A stretch of 64,000 nt of DNA from Deltaproteobacteria bacterium (GTDB lineage: Bacteria > Bdellovibrionota > FAC87 > UBA2466), in NCBI GenBank assembly GCA_016196825.1, contig JACPWY010000013.1:1-64000 (forward strand), in the 5' to 3' direction. A model generated the notes under the pieces. That model saw only the letters and a program-made list of their open reading frames with translations, did no database searches and was not told the origin of the DNA. A program made the position numbers and the translations under genes. How positions within the stretch are numbered: position 1 is the stretch's first letter; the number at the start of each line of letters is the position of its first letter. Positions 9,148 to 16,916 of the stretch are shown here, one piece after another.

Positions 9148-10176
9148 CTATTTGGGTTGAACCAGGACGACGTTCGTCTTTGTCTCGGGCTTCAAGAAAG
9201 AATTGCCGATGCTGCCACCTCTGGTTACGTGGCAGCCAAAGCAGGTTGTTTTTTCCCCAGGAGCGTCCCCTTTGTCCATGATCTCACGCCCATTTTCGAA
9301 ATCCCTGGCGGCCACCCTTCTCAGTTGAAACTCGCCCTTTTCATCGTAAACATCTTCAATCACCTCCCGCCGTCGGATCTTTCCAGTGCGATCAAAGGTC
9401 TCGGCGATCGAGACGCGCAAATTCCCCTTCTCATCCACCTGACGATAGATGTTTCTTCGAGCATCGGGTCTCGTGAGCTCGGCGGGGTTGTTTGACTTCG
9501 GCGGGATCAACGATGTTGATTTTCCCACTGGAACATAAGCGGACAATTTCCACTCTCGATAATTCTCCCACTTTCCGGCCTTCGCGAAATTGGCGGTGAG
9601 ATAGGCATTGAGTGGCGTGTCTTCACGCGTGGTGAGTCTCGAAAGGGCCCTGTCTCCAAACTCATCGGCGTTAATGGCCCGTACTACCTCTTTAAGCTCA
9701 TCACGCAGATGGACCGGCGTATTTTCGATATCCACAACGATCACCTGGCTCTTGCCAAGCCTTGCCATTGTGACGAGAGGTTTGTCGATGAACAGCATGT
9801 TGTTCAGTTTTCGAAAGGCGATCTCCATCCTCTCCTTATTCGGCGTCGAGGCCGTCAAAAAAGCAGGTTCATTCGGAGCATTGGGGAGCGAACTGCCAAA
9901 GGCCTGGAGACTCAATTTGCACTGATCGGCAAGCTTCCCCAAAAAAGGCTTCATCTTTTCATAGAGTTTGGGAGATTTCGTCTCGATTTCGCCAAACGAA
10001 GAGTAATTCGTCATCATCTTGTCTGCCGCCTGGCGAATCTTCGCGCTCTTTTCAATACCTTGGGTCTGGAACCAGGCCTTGTACAGACCCGTCATGCCGG
10101 CGGTCGTACTCCCACGATGCTGATCGGCCGCAAGACCAATCACGCAAATGATAGACACTATGAGCGTGGGTTTCAT
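9148..10176 (-). CDS. Exported protein with one C-terminal heme c motif
   Basis: The protein has a hydrophobic export signal at the N-terminus (MKPTLIVSIICVIGLA) and a single CFGCH motif about 30 residues from the C-terminus. CxxCH is the covalent heme c attachment motif, so this is probably a periplasmic monoheme protein. The remaining roughly 300 residues are not recognised. Starts at 10185 or 10236 are also open, but the 10236 version would begin inside the antisense of the antitoxin relic. I chose 10176 because it gives a clean signal peptide. It could act in electron transfer, but there is no neighbour evidence. Confidence 0.7.
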   Translation of the reverse strand: MKPTLIVSIICVIGLAADQHRGSTTAGMTGLYKAWFQTQGIEKSAKIRQAADKMMTNYSSFGEIETKSPKLYEKMKPFLGKLADQCKLSLQAFGSSLPNAPNEPAFLTASTPNKERMEIAFRKLNNMLFIDKPLVTMARLGKSQVIVVDIENTPVHLRDELKEVVRAINADEFGDRALSRLTTREDTPLNAYLTANFAKAGKWENYREWKLSAYVPVGKSTSLIPPKSNNPAELTRPDARRNIYRQVDEKGNLRVSIAETFDRTGKIRRREVIEDVYDEKGEFQLRRVAARDFENGREIMDKGDAPGEKTTCFGCHVTRGGSIGNSFLKPETKTNVVLVQPK

Positions 10177-10203
10177 GGTGTCCATTATAGGGCCGAAGAG
10201 ACT

Positions 10204-10275
10204 GCCTTTGGAACTGTTGTAGGAGATATCATTCATATTGATTTTGCCGATGATTGGGACGTCTTGAAGGACTGA
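10204..10275 (+). pseudogene. Relic C-terminus of a Phd/VapB-type antitoxin
   Basis: In the frame that stops at 10273-10275, the last 23 codons read as an antitoxin tail: FG near the start, GDIIHID in the middle and DWDVLK at the end. Phd/VapB-family antitoxins partnered with PIN toxins often end with 'FG..G.i...GDI...WDvL'. The stop overlaps the toxin ATG (TGATG), as expected in a toxin-antitoxin operon. Upstream there is no start codon and no DNA-binding domain in frame; that DNA is taken up by the 5' end of the antisense cytochrome-like gene. I infer a truncated antitoxin. Confidence 0.5.
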
Positions 10276-10673
10276 TGAAGCTCATCTTTGATACCCATGT
10301 CTTAATTTGGTGGTTTCTTGCCCCTGATAAACTCCCGTCAAAATTTGAAGCGCACATCTCCAAGGTGGAAAAACGAAACGAGCAAATCGGAGTCTCCATC
10401 ATTTCCTTTTGGGAATCGGGTCTCCTGGCTAATCTGAATCGCCTCCATCTCACCACGTCGATTCACCAATGGTTCGAGAAGCTCTCCCGTGAACCTCTGC
10501 TTGAGGTGCTTCCCCTGTCAGGCGCGGTCATTTTGGAGTCATTGTCGCTAGGAAATAAATTCCCCAAGGACCCGGCAGACAGGTTTATCGCGGCCACCGC
10601 TCGAGTGTACGGGCTCAAGTTGCTCACCTCAGATGAGGCGATTCGCAAATCGGGACAGGTCGTTACTCTCTGA
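10275..10673 (+). CDS. vapC: PIN-domain ribonuclease toxin (VapC-like), apparently orphan
   Basis: This 132-residue protein begins MKLIFDTHVLIWW, with the first catalytic Asp in FDTHVL. It continues with SIISFWE (conserved Glu), DPADRFIAATA (conserved Asp residues) and LLTSDEAI, which is the acidic set of a PIN nuclease. The length matches VapC. VapC toxins cleave RNA and are normally held inactive by a partner antitoxin encoded just upstream. Here only an antitoxin tail is visible, overlapping the start codon. The toxin could be silent, could be controlled from elsewhere, or could be tolerated because expression is low. The catalytic residues seem intact. Confidence 0.8.
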   Translation: MKLIFDTHVLIWWFLAPDKLPSKFEAHISKVEKRNEQIGVSIISFWESGLLANLNRLHLTTSIHQWFEKLSREPLLEVLPLSGAVILESLSLGNKFPKDPADRFIAATARVYGLKLLTSDEAIRKSGQVVTL

Positions 10674-10703
10674 AATTCTCGTTGGGGCCAAAAATCGTGC
10701 GGG

Positions 10704-10739
10704 TTCTGTCTTACTAATGAGGCCATAAGTAAGACAGAA
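10704..10739. repeat. Perfect 12-bp inverted repeat between convergent genes
   Basis: The arms TTCTGTCTTACT (10704-10715) and AGTAAGACAGAA (10728-10739) are perfectly complementary around a 12-nt loop. The repeat lies between the PIN toxin and the 3' end of typA, which converge. There is no run of T after either arm, so it is not a typical intrinsic terminator. It may still end transcription or be a small repeat. Confidence 0.6.
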
Positions 10740-10764
10740 ATGACCACACACTCCGCGGCCAATT

Positions 10765-12588
10765 TTACTCTTCGTCTTCTTTTGGCACGCGGATGATGGA
10801 GCGTTTGTTTTGATCGAGGACCTTCTTGCGGAGCCTCAGATGATTTGGCGTCACCTCGACGCATTCGTCGTCGGCGATCCAGGCGATGCACCATTCGAGC
10901 GTTAACGGCTGGACGGGTGTGAGAATCACGTTTTCGTCGCTGCCGGCGGCGCGAATGTTGGTGAGCTTCTTTTCGCGGCAGACGTTGATGTTGAGATCGT
11001 TTGTTTTATTGTGGATGCCGACGATCATGCCCTCGTATACGTCGATCCCTGCAGGGGAGACCATCTTGCCGCGGGATTCGAGGTGGAAGATCGCGTATGG
11101 AATCGTTTGCCCAGCGCGGTCGGCGACGAGAGCGCCGTTCACTCTTTCCAGGATGTGGCCCCTCCAGGGGATCCAGCCGGTGACGTACGAACTGATGAGA
11201 CCCAAGCCCCGCGTGTCGTTCATGACCTCCGATCGGTAGCCGATGAGGCCGCGGCTCGGGACCGTGAACTCAATGCGCACCCGGTTGCCGCCGAGCTTCA
11301 CCATGTTGGTCATCTCACCTTTGCGAAGCCCGAGTTTTTCAGTGACGCTGCCCACGCAGGTGTCGGGGATGTCGAGGACGAGGTGTTCAATCGGCTCTTG
11401 GACCTGGCCGTTTACGGTGCGGGTGAGGATGCGGGGCCGGCCGAACATGAATTCATAACCTTCTCGGCGCATCTGCTCGGCGAGGATCGCAAACTGGAGC
11501 TCGCCTCGTCCTTTAATGATCATCGTGTCGGATGCGTCGGACTTTTGGCAACGAATGCTGACATTCGTGCGGAGCTCTTTTTCGAGGCGATCCCACAAGA
11601 CCCGGGACGTGAGCCGATTGCCATCGCGGCCCGCGAGCGGAGAGGTGTTGACCATCATTTCGATGGATATAGTGGGCTCTTCAATCGGAATGCGCGGGAG
11701 TGGGCGAGGGTTTAGGAAATCGGTGATGGAGTCTCCGATTCTCAACTCCTCAATGCCAGCGACGATGACGATGTCACCGGCCTCCGCCTTCTCGATGGGT
11801 TTGGTGTCCATGCCCTGATAGTGGAAAAGGGCCGTAATCTTTTTTTCCGGGGAGAGGCCGGTCTCTTGGGAGAGAACGATCTTTTGCCCCATTGAGATGG
11901 ATCCCGAATGAATCTTTCCAACCGCGAGGCGCCCCAAGAAATCATTGTAACTGGTGTTGGAGATCAAAATACTCAAGGGGCCGTCATCCACGGTCGGACC
12001 TGGGATGTGTTCGATGATTGCATCGAAAAGCAGCGACAGGTCGGAAGCGGTGTCGGTGGGTTGCTTCACCGCGATGCGCTTGCGAGCATTGGTGTAGATG
12101 ATCGGAAAATCGATCTGGTGATCTTTCGCGTCGAGATCGAGGAACAACCCATAGATCTCATCCAGCACTTCGGCCGGGCGGGCGTCACTCCTATCGATCT
12201 TGTTGATGACCGTGATGATCTTGAGATCGCGCGCGAGCGCGTGGCGGAGAACAAAGCGGGTCTGGGGGAGGGGGCCCTCGGCCGCGTCCACGAGCAGGAG
12301 CGCGCCGTCCACCATCTGAATTCCACGCTCCACCTCGCCCCCGAAATCGGAGTGGCCTGGTGTGTCTACAATGTTGATTCGCTTTCCCTTGTAGGTAATA
12401 GCTGCGTTCTTGGCGACGAGCGTTATCCCGCGCTCCCGTTCCAGGTCAATAGAGTCCATGGCTCGCTCACTGACGACCTGATTGTCCCGAAAAAGTCCGC
12501 TTTGCCAAAGCAGGCCATCGACCAGCGTGGTCTTTCCATGATCGACGTGGGCAATAATGGCTATGTTTCGAATCGAATCATTAATCAA
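10765..12588 (-). CDS. typA: Translational GTPase TypA/BipA
   Basis: This ribosome-associated GTPase has the G1 motif AHVDHGKTT near the N-terminus, the switch segment RGITL, G3 DTPGHSDFGGEVER and G4 NKIDR. The C-terminal region has the BipA signature around PSRGLIGYRSE. TypA assists ribosome assembly and stress or cold adaptation. No ATG is available in the right place. The best start is TTG at 12588, which has GGGAG five bases upstream and gives MINDSIRNIAIIAHVDHG, matching typical BipA N-termini; the product is 607 residues. Another TTG at 12600 would remove the Shine-Dalgarno site. Palindromic element A lies upstream, between ssb and typA. Confidence 0.93.
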   Translation of the reverse strand: MINDSIRNIAIIAHVDHGKTTLVDGLLWQSGLFRDNQVVSERAMDSIDLERERGITLVAKNAAITYKGKRINIVDTPGHSDFGGEVERGIQMVDGALLLVDAAEGPLPQTRFVLRHALARDLKIITVINKIDRSDARPAEVLDEIYGLFLDLDAKDHQIDFPIIYTNARKRIAVKQPTDTASDLSLLFDAIIEHIPGPTVDDGPLSILISNTSYNDFLGRLAVGKIHSGSISMGQKIVLSQETGLSPEKKITALFHYQGMDTKPIEKAEAGDIVIVAGIEELRIGDSITDFLNPRPLPRIPIEEPTISIEMMVNTSPLAGRDGNRLTSRVLWDRLEKELRTNVSIRCQKSDASDTMIIKGRGELQFAILAEQMRREGYEFMFGRPRILTRTVNGQVQEPIEHLVLDIPDTCVGSVTEKLGLRKGEMTNMVKLGGNRVRIEFTVPSRGLIGYRSEVMNDTRGLGLISSYVTGWIPWRGHILERVNGALVADRAGQTIPYAIFHLESRGKMVSPAGIDVYEGMIVGIHNKTNDLNINVCREKKLTNIRAAGSDENVILTPVQPLTLEWCIAWIADDECVEVTPNHLRLRKKVLDQNKRSIIRVPKEDEE

Positions 12589-12603
12589 AGAGGCTCCCAA
12601 AAA

Positions 12604-12629
12604 GAAATCGGGTAAGACTACCCGATTTC
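12604..12629. repeat. 11-bp perfect hairpin upstream of typA
   Basis: GAAATCGGGTA (12604-12614) and TACCCGATTTC (12619-12629) form a perfect stem with a 4-nt loop, 15 bp before the typA start. On the minus strand it is followed by T-rich sequence (TTTTTGGG), so it could act as a terminator or attenuator between ssb/element A and typA, or shape the typA leader. Confidence 0.65.
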
Positions 12630-12668
12630 CTATCGAGATTAAAGATGTGTCTAAAAAATCAGGAACTT

Positions 12669-12850
12669 AAGAGTGCGTGACTGAAAGGGAATCGTTTCGA
12701 GGCCAAGTCAGGCGGACCAAGATCGAGGACGCACACGGGAGGCACCGGAGGCGGCCCTGAAAGGGCCGTTGAGGATGCCGACCACGGAGGACGACGAGCT
12801 TGGCTCACCTGACCGGCCGCAGTAGATTCTCATTTTGTCACGCACTCTTT
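12669..12850. repeat. Palindromic element, copy A (182 bp)
   Basis: The element has inverted arms of about 53 bp that are imperfect inside but share 13 perfect outer bases (AAGAGTGCGTGAC and its complement) and an inner GTCAGG...CCAAG match. They flank a 77-bp core at 12722-12798. The core centre is the hairpin CGGCCCT-GAA-AGGGCCG (12752-12768) between GGAGG-containing segments. The core matches those of copies B, C and D, while the arms are unrelated to theirs. The right end overlaps the ssb stop codon (TTA at 12849-12851), and TTAA occurs at both ends. It lies between the co-directional genes ssb and typA. Confidence 0.8.
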
Positions 12851-13286
12851 AAAACGGAACCTCTTCGTCTGAGGGCATCGCGCCTCCCTTGTCCTCGGAT
12901 GGCACAAACTCAGACGGCGGAGCGAAGCTTGAGCCTGGCTGCCCCTTCTCAGCACCCCCGCCCAGGAACTGGATGTTCTGGGCGACGACCTCGGTGGTGT
13001 AACGCTTGCCACCCTCTTTGTCGGTCCATTCGCGAGTCTGAAGACGTCCTTCCACAAACGCCTGACGGCCTTTGGTCAAATACTGTCCGCAAATTTCAGC
13101 AAGTTTTCCCCAAACCACGATCTTGTGCCACTCCGTTCGCTCCTGTTTTTGTCCGCTCTTATCGGTCCAGGATTCATTCGTTGCGACATTGAAGTTGGCG
13201 ACAGCGCCCCCACTCGTCGTGTAGCGCACTTCAGGATCGGCCCCAAGCCGTCCGATCAAAATCACCTTATTTACACCGCTTGCCAT
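12849..13286 (-). CDS. ssb: Single-stranded DNA-binding protein
   Basis: This 145-residue protein has the OB-fold pattern of [22 protein letters not shown], a FNVATNESW strand, [15 protein letters not shown], and [11 protein letters not shown]. The C-terminal tail is disordered and ends DEEVPF, the acidic tip that recruits replication and repair partners. The start at 13286 has a well-spaced GGAGGG site; an in-frame start at 13301 would add five residues and lacks it. The stop codon coincides with the end of palindromic element A. A good sigma-70 promoter lies upstream at 13319-13347. Confidence 0.95.
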   Translation of the reverse strand: MASGVNKVILIGRLGADPEVRYTTSGGAVANFNVATNESWTDKSGQKQERTEWHKIVVWGKLAEICGQYLTKGRQAFVEGRLQTREWTDKEGGKRYTTEVVAQNIQFLGGGAEKGQPGSSFAPPSEFVPSEDKGGAMPSDEEVPF

Positions 13287-13318
13287 AACAACGCCCTCCA
13301 ATAAAAATGTAAGTCTTG

Positions 13319-13347
13319 AGATAAGGGCGCTCAGGGAATCTAGTCAA
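13319..13347 (-). promoter_or_regulatory. Sigma-70 promoter of ssb
   Basis: On the minus strand, TTGACT (13342-13347) and TTATCT (13319-13324) are separated by exactly 17 bp, about 33 bp before the ssb start codon. Confidence 0.6.
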
Positions 13348-13366
13348 GGAACTTAAGGTTGCATCC

Positions 13367-13849
13367 GTGAACATCGAATCTCCCAAAATTTTCAGAACCA
13401 GCAGCATCTTTCTGGGAAGTGCGAATGCTACCAAACTCAACCGTTTCGTCGCTAAGGCCATCGATCTCACGATGGTCCTCATCATCTACCTCATCTTCGG
13501 AGCGTTCTTTCATTCCCTGGGGGTGATCGCGTCCCTAGTCTTTTGTGCGGTGCAGGATAGCCTCGGCATCGGGCAGAGCATTGGTAAAAGGATGATGGGC
13601 ATCCAGGTGCTCGAGGAACCGCACAGGGTGTCATGCTCTGCCGCGGCGTCCCTCATTCGCAACGTACCCTTTGTTCTTCTTGTGCTCTTTGGCTTTGTGT
13701 CGAGCTTGAGATTCTTGGGAGTCGTGATCGCCGTTCCGCTTGTGGCGCTTGAGGTCTACCTCATCGCGACCCTGGATTCGGGGGTGAGATTGGGCGATAT
13801 TTTGGCCAACACACTCGTCGCGGACTATGACTCGCAGCATCTATCTTGA
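13367..13849 (+). CDS. RDD family membrane protein
   Basis: The 160-residue product starts at GTG 13367. It has the RDD-family layout: a conserved basic and acidic first helix (NRFVAKAIDLTMVLII), a second hydrophobic segment, the GQSIGKRMMGIQVL motif, and two further hydrophobic segments near RNVPFVLLVLFGF and VVIAVPLVALEVYL. RDD proteins are small inner-membrane proteins, some linked to ion transport; a specific role cannot be assigned. It is divergent from ssb and ends about 75 bp before pilM. It could be read with the pil operon, but pilM appears to have its own promoter. Confidence 0.75.
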   Translation: MNIESPKIFRTSSIFLGSANATKLNRFVAKAIDLTMVLIIYLIFGAFFHSLGVIASLVFCAVQDSLGIGQSIGKRMMGIQVLEEPHRVSCSAAASLIRNVPFVLLVLFGFVSSLRFLGVVIAVPLVALEVYLIATLDSGVRLGDILANTLVADYDSQHLS

Positions 13850-13872
13850 GTTTAGGAAGAATATCAACGAAT

Positions 13873-13881
13873 TGGTATAAT
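13873..13881 (+). promoter_or_regulatory. Extended -10 promoter of the pilMNOPQ operon
   Basis: TGGTATAAT fits the extended -10 consensus TGnTATAAT exactly and lies about 42 bp before the pilM ATG. No good -35 is present, as is common for extended -10 promoters. Confidence 0.55.
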
Positions 13882-13923
13882 AGTACTGTCGATTTTCCCT
13901 AAAAAACTTTTCTCAAACCACAC

Positions 13924-15000
13924 ATGGGTTTTCTGGATTCGATCTTTAAGAAACCTTTGGTGGGGCTCGATATTGGAATTTCCGGCATCAAGGCCGTGCA
14001 GTTAGAACGAAATAAGAAAACCGTTCGACTCATGGCCTACAACCGGGTGCCCCTGCCTTGGGATGCAATCTCCGCTGAGGGGGAGATCCGCGATCGGGGC
14101 GTCGTAATCACGGCGCTGAAGCGGCTTTTCGAGTCGCGCGCGTTTTCATCAAGAAGTGTGGCTTTGGGGACATGCGGAAACTCAGTCATCACCAAGAAAG
14201 TGGCGATGCCCAAGATGGCGCCCGCAGAACTTTCGAATCAACTCTACTGGGAGGCCGAGCAGTACCTTCCGTTTAATCCAAGCGAAGTGAATATCGACTA
14301 TGTCATTTTGGGAAACTCTCAGTCTCAAGGAGACATGCCGATGATGGATGTCCTTCTGGTCGCCGCCAAAAAGGACTATGTGAAGTCGGTAATGGGTCTT
14401 GTGGAAGAGGCTGGGTTGAGGCCCGAAATCGTCGACAGCCAGAGCTTCGCGCTCGGCAATGCCTTTGAGTTCAATTATGGTTTTGACCCCAGCACACGAG
14501 AGGGGACCACCGCCATCATCGATTTCGGGGCGGGCACAACGAAGATCTCCATCGTCGAGGGGCACCTCACCACGTTCACGCGCGAACTTCGCCAAAGCGG
14601 CGTGGTTTGCACGGCGCTCATCGCCGAAAGGCTCGGCATTCCGCCCGATCAGGCGGAGAAGGCCAAGATCTTTGAGCCGGAGCACGAGTCGGTCCGCCCG
14701 ATTGTGAGTGAGTTTGTGCAGGGGCTCGTCGAGGAGATCGCGCGCACGCTTGATTTCTACTCGAGTCAGGCCGCCGACCGGACGCTCGACACCATTTATG
14801 TTTGCGGCGGTGCTTCGCGCACCCTGAACCTGGTCGAGGCGCTCTCTTCCAAGATCAGTGTGCAAATAGATGTGTTGAATCCAGTCCAAAAGATCGCGGG
14901 CAGCGGCAAGGGGATGAAGACCCAGGTCCTCAAAGAGCTGGGGTGTCTCGGGACCGTTGCGATCGGTCTTTCACTCAGGGCTGTGGGGGATCGCAAATGA
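13924..15000 (+). CDS. pilM: Type IV pilus assembly protein PilM
   Basis: This 358-residue actin-like ATPase fold protein starts MGFLDSIF..PLVGLDIG, has the EAEQYLPF segment around residues 110-120, DFGAGTTK near 195 and a late VCGGAS motif, all typical of PilM. PilM is cytoplasmic and binds the N-terminus of PilN to connect the motor to the PilNOP alignment complex. The stop overlaps the pilN ATG (ATGA). It is the first gene of the pilMNOPQ operon. Confidence 0.95.
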   Translation: MGFLDSIFKKPLVGLDIGISGIKAVQLERNKKTVRLMAYNRVPLPWDAISAEGEIRDRGVVITALKRLFESRAFSSRSVALGTCGNSVITKKVAMPKMAPAELSNQLYWEAEQYLPFNPSEVNIDYVILGNSQSQGDMPMMDVLLVAAKKDYVKSVMGLVEEAGLRPEIVDSQSFALGNAFEFNYGFDPSTREGTTAIIDFGAGTTKISIVEGHLTTFTRELRQSGVVCTALIAERLGIPPDQAEKAKIFEPEHESVRPIVSEFVQGLVEEIARTLDFYSSQAADRTLDTIYVCGGASRTLNLVEALSSKISVQIDVLNPVQKIAGSGKGMKTQVLKELGCLGTVAIGLSLRAVGDRK

Positions 15001-15755
15001 TTCGCATCGATCTCGGCCATGATCGGTTAGAGGCGAGTGCTAAGCAGCAGGGCTCGCGCACCAGTATCGATATTGGAAATGTGTTCGCGCCGGTCGCGAA
15101 GAAGCTCAAGCTCGACATCGCGGGGGTGCTGACACTTGTGGTGGGTGCGGGCCTTTCGGCACTCTTCCCTCTTTTCTTGGAACAGTACAAGGATTACACG
15201 ACGAAGGATTTTGCAACGAAGAAACGCAAACTGCAGGTCAATGCCGAGCAGGTGAATCGCGAAATCGGGAAGCTCACTCCTTACCAGAAGGAGCTCGAGA
15301 GCTACGAACAGCAGAAAAAATTGGTCTCAAGCCGACTGGCTGTCGTCCGTGATCTGCTCACCTCGCGCAACACGCCGGTGGCGGTGCTCGACACTGTCGG
15401 TCAGCATCTCCCCAAAAAGACCTGGGTGAACTCGCTCGATCTTTCTCTCGCCGATGTGGATGGGAGCCTGATGCTGGTGGGAAGTTCCTATTCGAACGAG
15501 GAGATCGCGGAATACGTCGATAGACTTTCGAGCTCGGTCTACCTCAAGGATGTGGCCCTTGAGGACGTGAGCACCAGGGTCGAGGAAAAGGTTGAGGTGA
15601 GAGGGTTTCAGATCACCGCGAAGACCAAAGAGGGCGGTTTGGGGAATCGGGTCACTCCGGCGGGAGCCCCAGGCGCGCCGGGTGTTCCGTCGGCGGGCCA
15701 GCCGGCCGCTGGCGCTCTCAAGCCGCCGGCGCGATCCACGGAGGTTTCGGGCTGA
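14997..15755 (+). CDS. pilN: Type IV pilus assembly protein PilN
   Basis: The 252-residue product begins MIRIDL, close to the conserved PilN N-terminus that docks on PilM. It has one membrane segment around residues 40-58, a coiled-coil-like region and a periplasmic ferredoxin-like domain (TWVNSLDLS, FQITAK). The last roughly 40 residues are an Ala/Gly/Pro-rich tail not seen in compact PilN proteins. The start overlaps pilM by ATGA and the stop overlaps pilO by one base (TGATG), so the genes are coupled. Confidence 0.9.
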   Translation: MIRIDLGHDRLEASAKQQGSRTSIDIGNVFAPVAKKLKLDIAGVLTLVVGAGLSALFPLFLEQYKDYTTKDFATKKRKLQVNAEQVNREIGKLTPYQKELESYEQQKKLVSSRLAVVRDLLTSRNTPVAVLDTVGQHLPKKTWVNSLDLSLADVDGSLMLVGSSYSNEEIAEYVDRLSSSVYLKDVALEDVSTRVEEKVEVRGFQITAKTKEGGLGNRVTPAGAPGAPGVPSAGQPAAGALKPPARSTEVSG

Positions 15756-16333
15756 TGCAGACGAAGTCGAAAATCCCAATTGCGGTAGGGATGGTCCTCG
15801 TCTCGCTGGCGGGGAGTGCCTACTATTTCAACGAGTTTCGCGAAACTGATGTGGCGCAGATGGAGAGTCAGAATTTGGCGCTGCAGGCGGAAATCGACAA
15901 GAAGACCGACGAGCTCAAAAGGTTGCGCGATTTTCAACTGAACATCGAACGCGTGAAACAGGAGTTGCGAGAGCTCAACTTGCAATTGGAGTCGGCGCTG
16001 GAACACATGCCGCGGACGTTCAACCTTTCAGGGCTTCTCAAGCACTTTACTCAGCTTTCGCAGAACAGCGGCGTGGAACTGGCCTCCTTCAAACCGAAGA
16101 AGGGCGTCGACACTCAGGGGCATGGGGCCTTCTATTCCACGATCAGCATCGAATTTGAGATCCGGGGGACGTTTGTGCACACGCTGCAGTTTTTGGATCA
16201 GATCGCGCGCTTGAAGCGCATCATCAACATCGAGAGTTTGAAGCTGCGATCGGCGGATCGCGACATAGCCAAAATTGGAGGGGCGGTGGGGGTCACGCAA
16301 GGGGTGATCCGAACCTACCGCTTTAGCGAATAA
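15755..16333 (+). CDS. pilO: Type IV pilus assembly protein PilO
   Basis: This 192-residue protein has one N-terminal membrane helix (IAVGMVLVSLAGSAYYF), a coiled coil (residues 35-75), the PilO-type segment LSGLLKHFTQLSQNSGVELASF and a C-terminal ferredoxin-like fold (FEIRGTFVHTLQFLDQIARL). PilO pairs with PilN in the periplasm. Its TAA stop at 16331-16333 is where palindromic element B begins, so B separates pilO from pilP in an otherwise compact operon. Confidence 0.92.
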   Translation: MQTKSKIPIAVGMVLVSLAGSAYYFNEFRETDVAQMESQNLALQAEIDKKTDELKRLRDFQLNIERVKQELRELNLQLESALEHMPRTFNLSGLLKHFTQLSQNSGVELASFKPKKGVDTQGHGAFYSTISIEFEIRGTFVHTLQFLDQIARLKRIINIESLKLRSADRDIAKIGGAVGVTQGVIRTYRFSE

Positions 16334-16513
16334 CAGTTTCCTGAAAAACCCGCTTTGGAGGGAAAAAAATGATTTTTCGAGCGAGACGAGGAAGACGAGC
16401 AAAAGGCCCGGAGGCGGCCATGAAATGGCCGTCGAGGACCTTTTGGGAGTCTGACGAAGGCGTAGCCGAAAAATCATTTTTTTACCCCAAATGGGTAATT
16501 GAGGGAGACTGTT
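16332..16513. repeat. Palindromic element, copy B (182 bp)
   Basis: The outer arms start AACAGT (16332) and end ACTGTT (16513). They are alignable throughout, with a perfect 17-bp inner stretch at 16363-16379 paired with 16467-16483. The core (about 16380-16466) contains the hairpin CGGCCAT-GAA-ATGGCCG (16415-16431), extended by pairing of CAAAAGG-like flanks, and GGAGG and GAGGAC motifs shared with copies A, C and D. The left end lies in the pilO stop codon, and the right arm contains GGGAG (16503-16507), the likely Shine-Dalgarno site of pilP. The arm sequence is unrelated to those of the other copies. Confidence 0.8.
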
Positions 16514-16517
16514 GGTG

Positions 16518-16916
16518 ATGCGGTCATTTTTCATCGGTCTCATGTTGGGGCTTCTGGCCACGGCGGGCGATAAGGATGAGGAGAAGATCTATTCTCCGAC
16601 GGGAAAGCGCGATCCCTTTCGCGCGAGCACTGTGAACGCGGCTGGCCGCGACGTCTCTTCGCTTTCGGAGTTGGAGCGATTCGCCGTTGAGCAGTATTCC
16701 CTGCGGGGTGTGCTGAGGACCAATCGCCGGGCGACGGCCCTTTTTGAGGACCCCGACGGTAAGACACACATTCTGGAAGAGGGGCAATTTTTGGGGCGTG
16801 AGCGAGCGACGGTGAGCCGTATTGAGGCGCGCGAGGTGGTTCTGACCATTCAGACGAAAAACTATTTAGGATCGGAGAAACCTTATGAAAAACATATGGC
16901 GCTGCCGGAAAAGTAG
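16518..16916 (+). CDS. pilP: Type IV pilus assembly lipoprotein-like PilP
   Basis: From the ATG at 16518 (GTG 16515 and TTG 16512 are also in frame) the product is 132 residues. After a hydrophobic export signal it has the PilP landmark KRDPF near residue 30 and a small beta-sandwich (YSLRGVLRTNRRATALFEDPDGKTHILEEGQFLG). PilP links PilN/PilO to the PilQ secretin. I see no clear lipobox cysteine, so it may be a periplasmic or anchored form rather than a lipoprotein. The likely ribosome site is inside element B. The 3' end overlaps pilQ by 32 bp. Confidence 0.88.
   Translation: MRSFFIGLMLGLLATAGDKDEEKIYSPTGKRDPFRASTVNAAGRDVSSLSELERFAVEQYSLRGVLRTNRRATALFEDPDGKTHILEEGQFLGRERATVSRIEAREVVLTIQTKNYLGSEKPYEKHMALPEK

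Noticed and set aside
9709..10275. 188-codon plus-strand frame ending at the PIN toxin
   Set aside because: Most of it is antisense to the cytochrome-like gene. Only the last 23 codons look meaningful, and these are reported as an antitoxin relic.
11011..11715. Long plus-strand frames opposite typA
   Set aside because: typA is unmistakable on the minus strand; these frames are shadows of high-GC codon use.
12722..12798. GGA motifs in the palindromic-element core as CsrA/RsmA sites
   Set aside because: GGA words occur near hairpins, but they are not in the apical loops as in CsrB-type RNAs, and the loops read GAA or AGA. The idea is unsupported without expression data.
16332..16513. Elements A-D as ordinary rho-independent terminators
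   Set aside because: They are 181-182 bp, lack a terminal T-run, occur within operons such as pilO-pilP, and share a conserved core.
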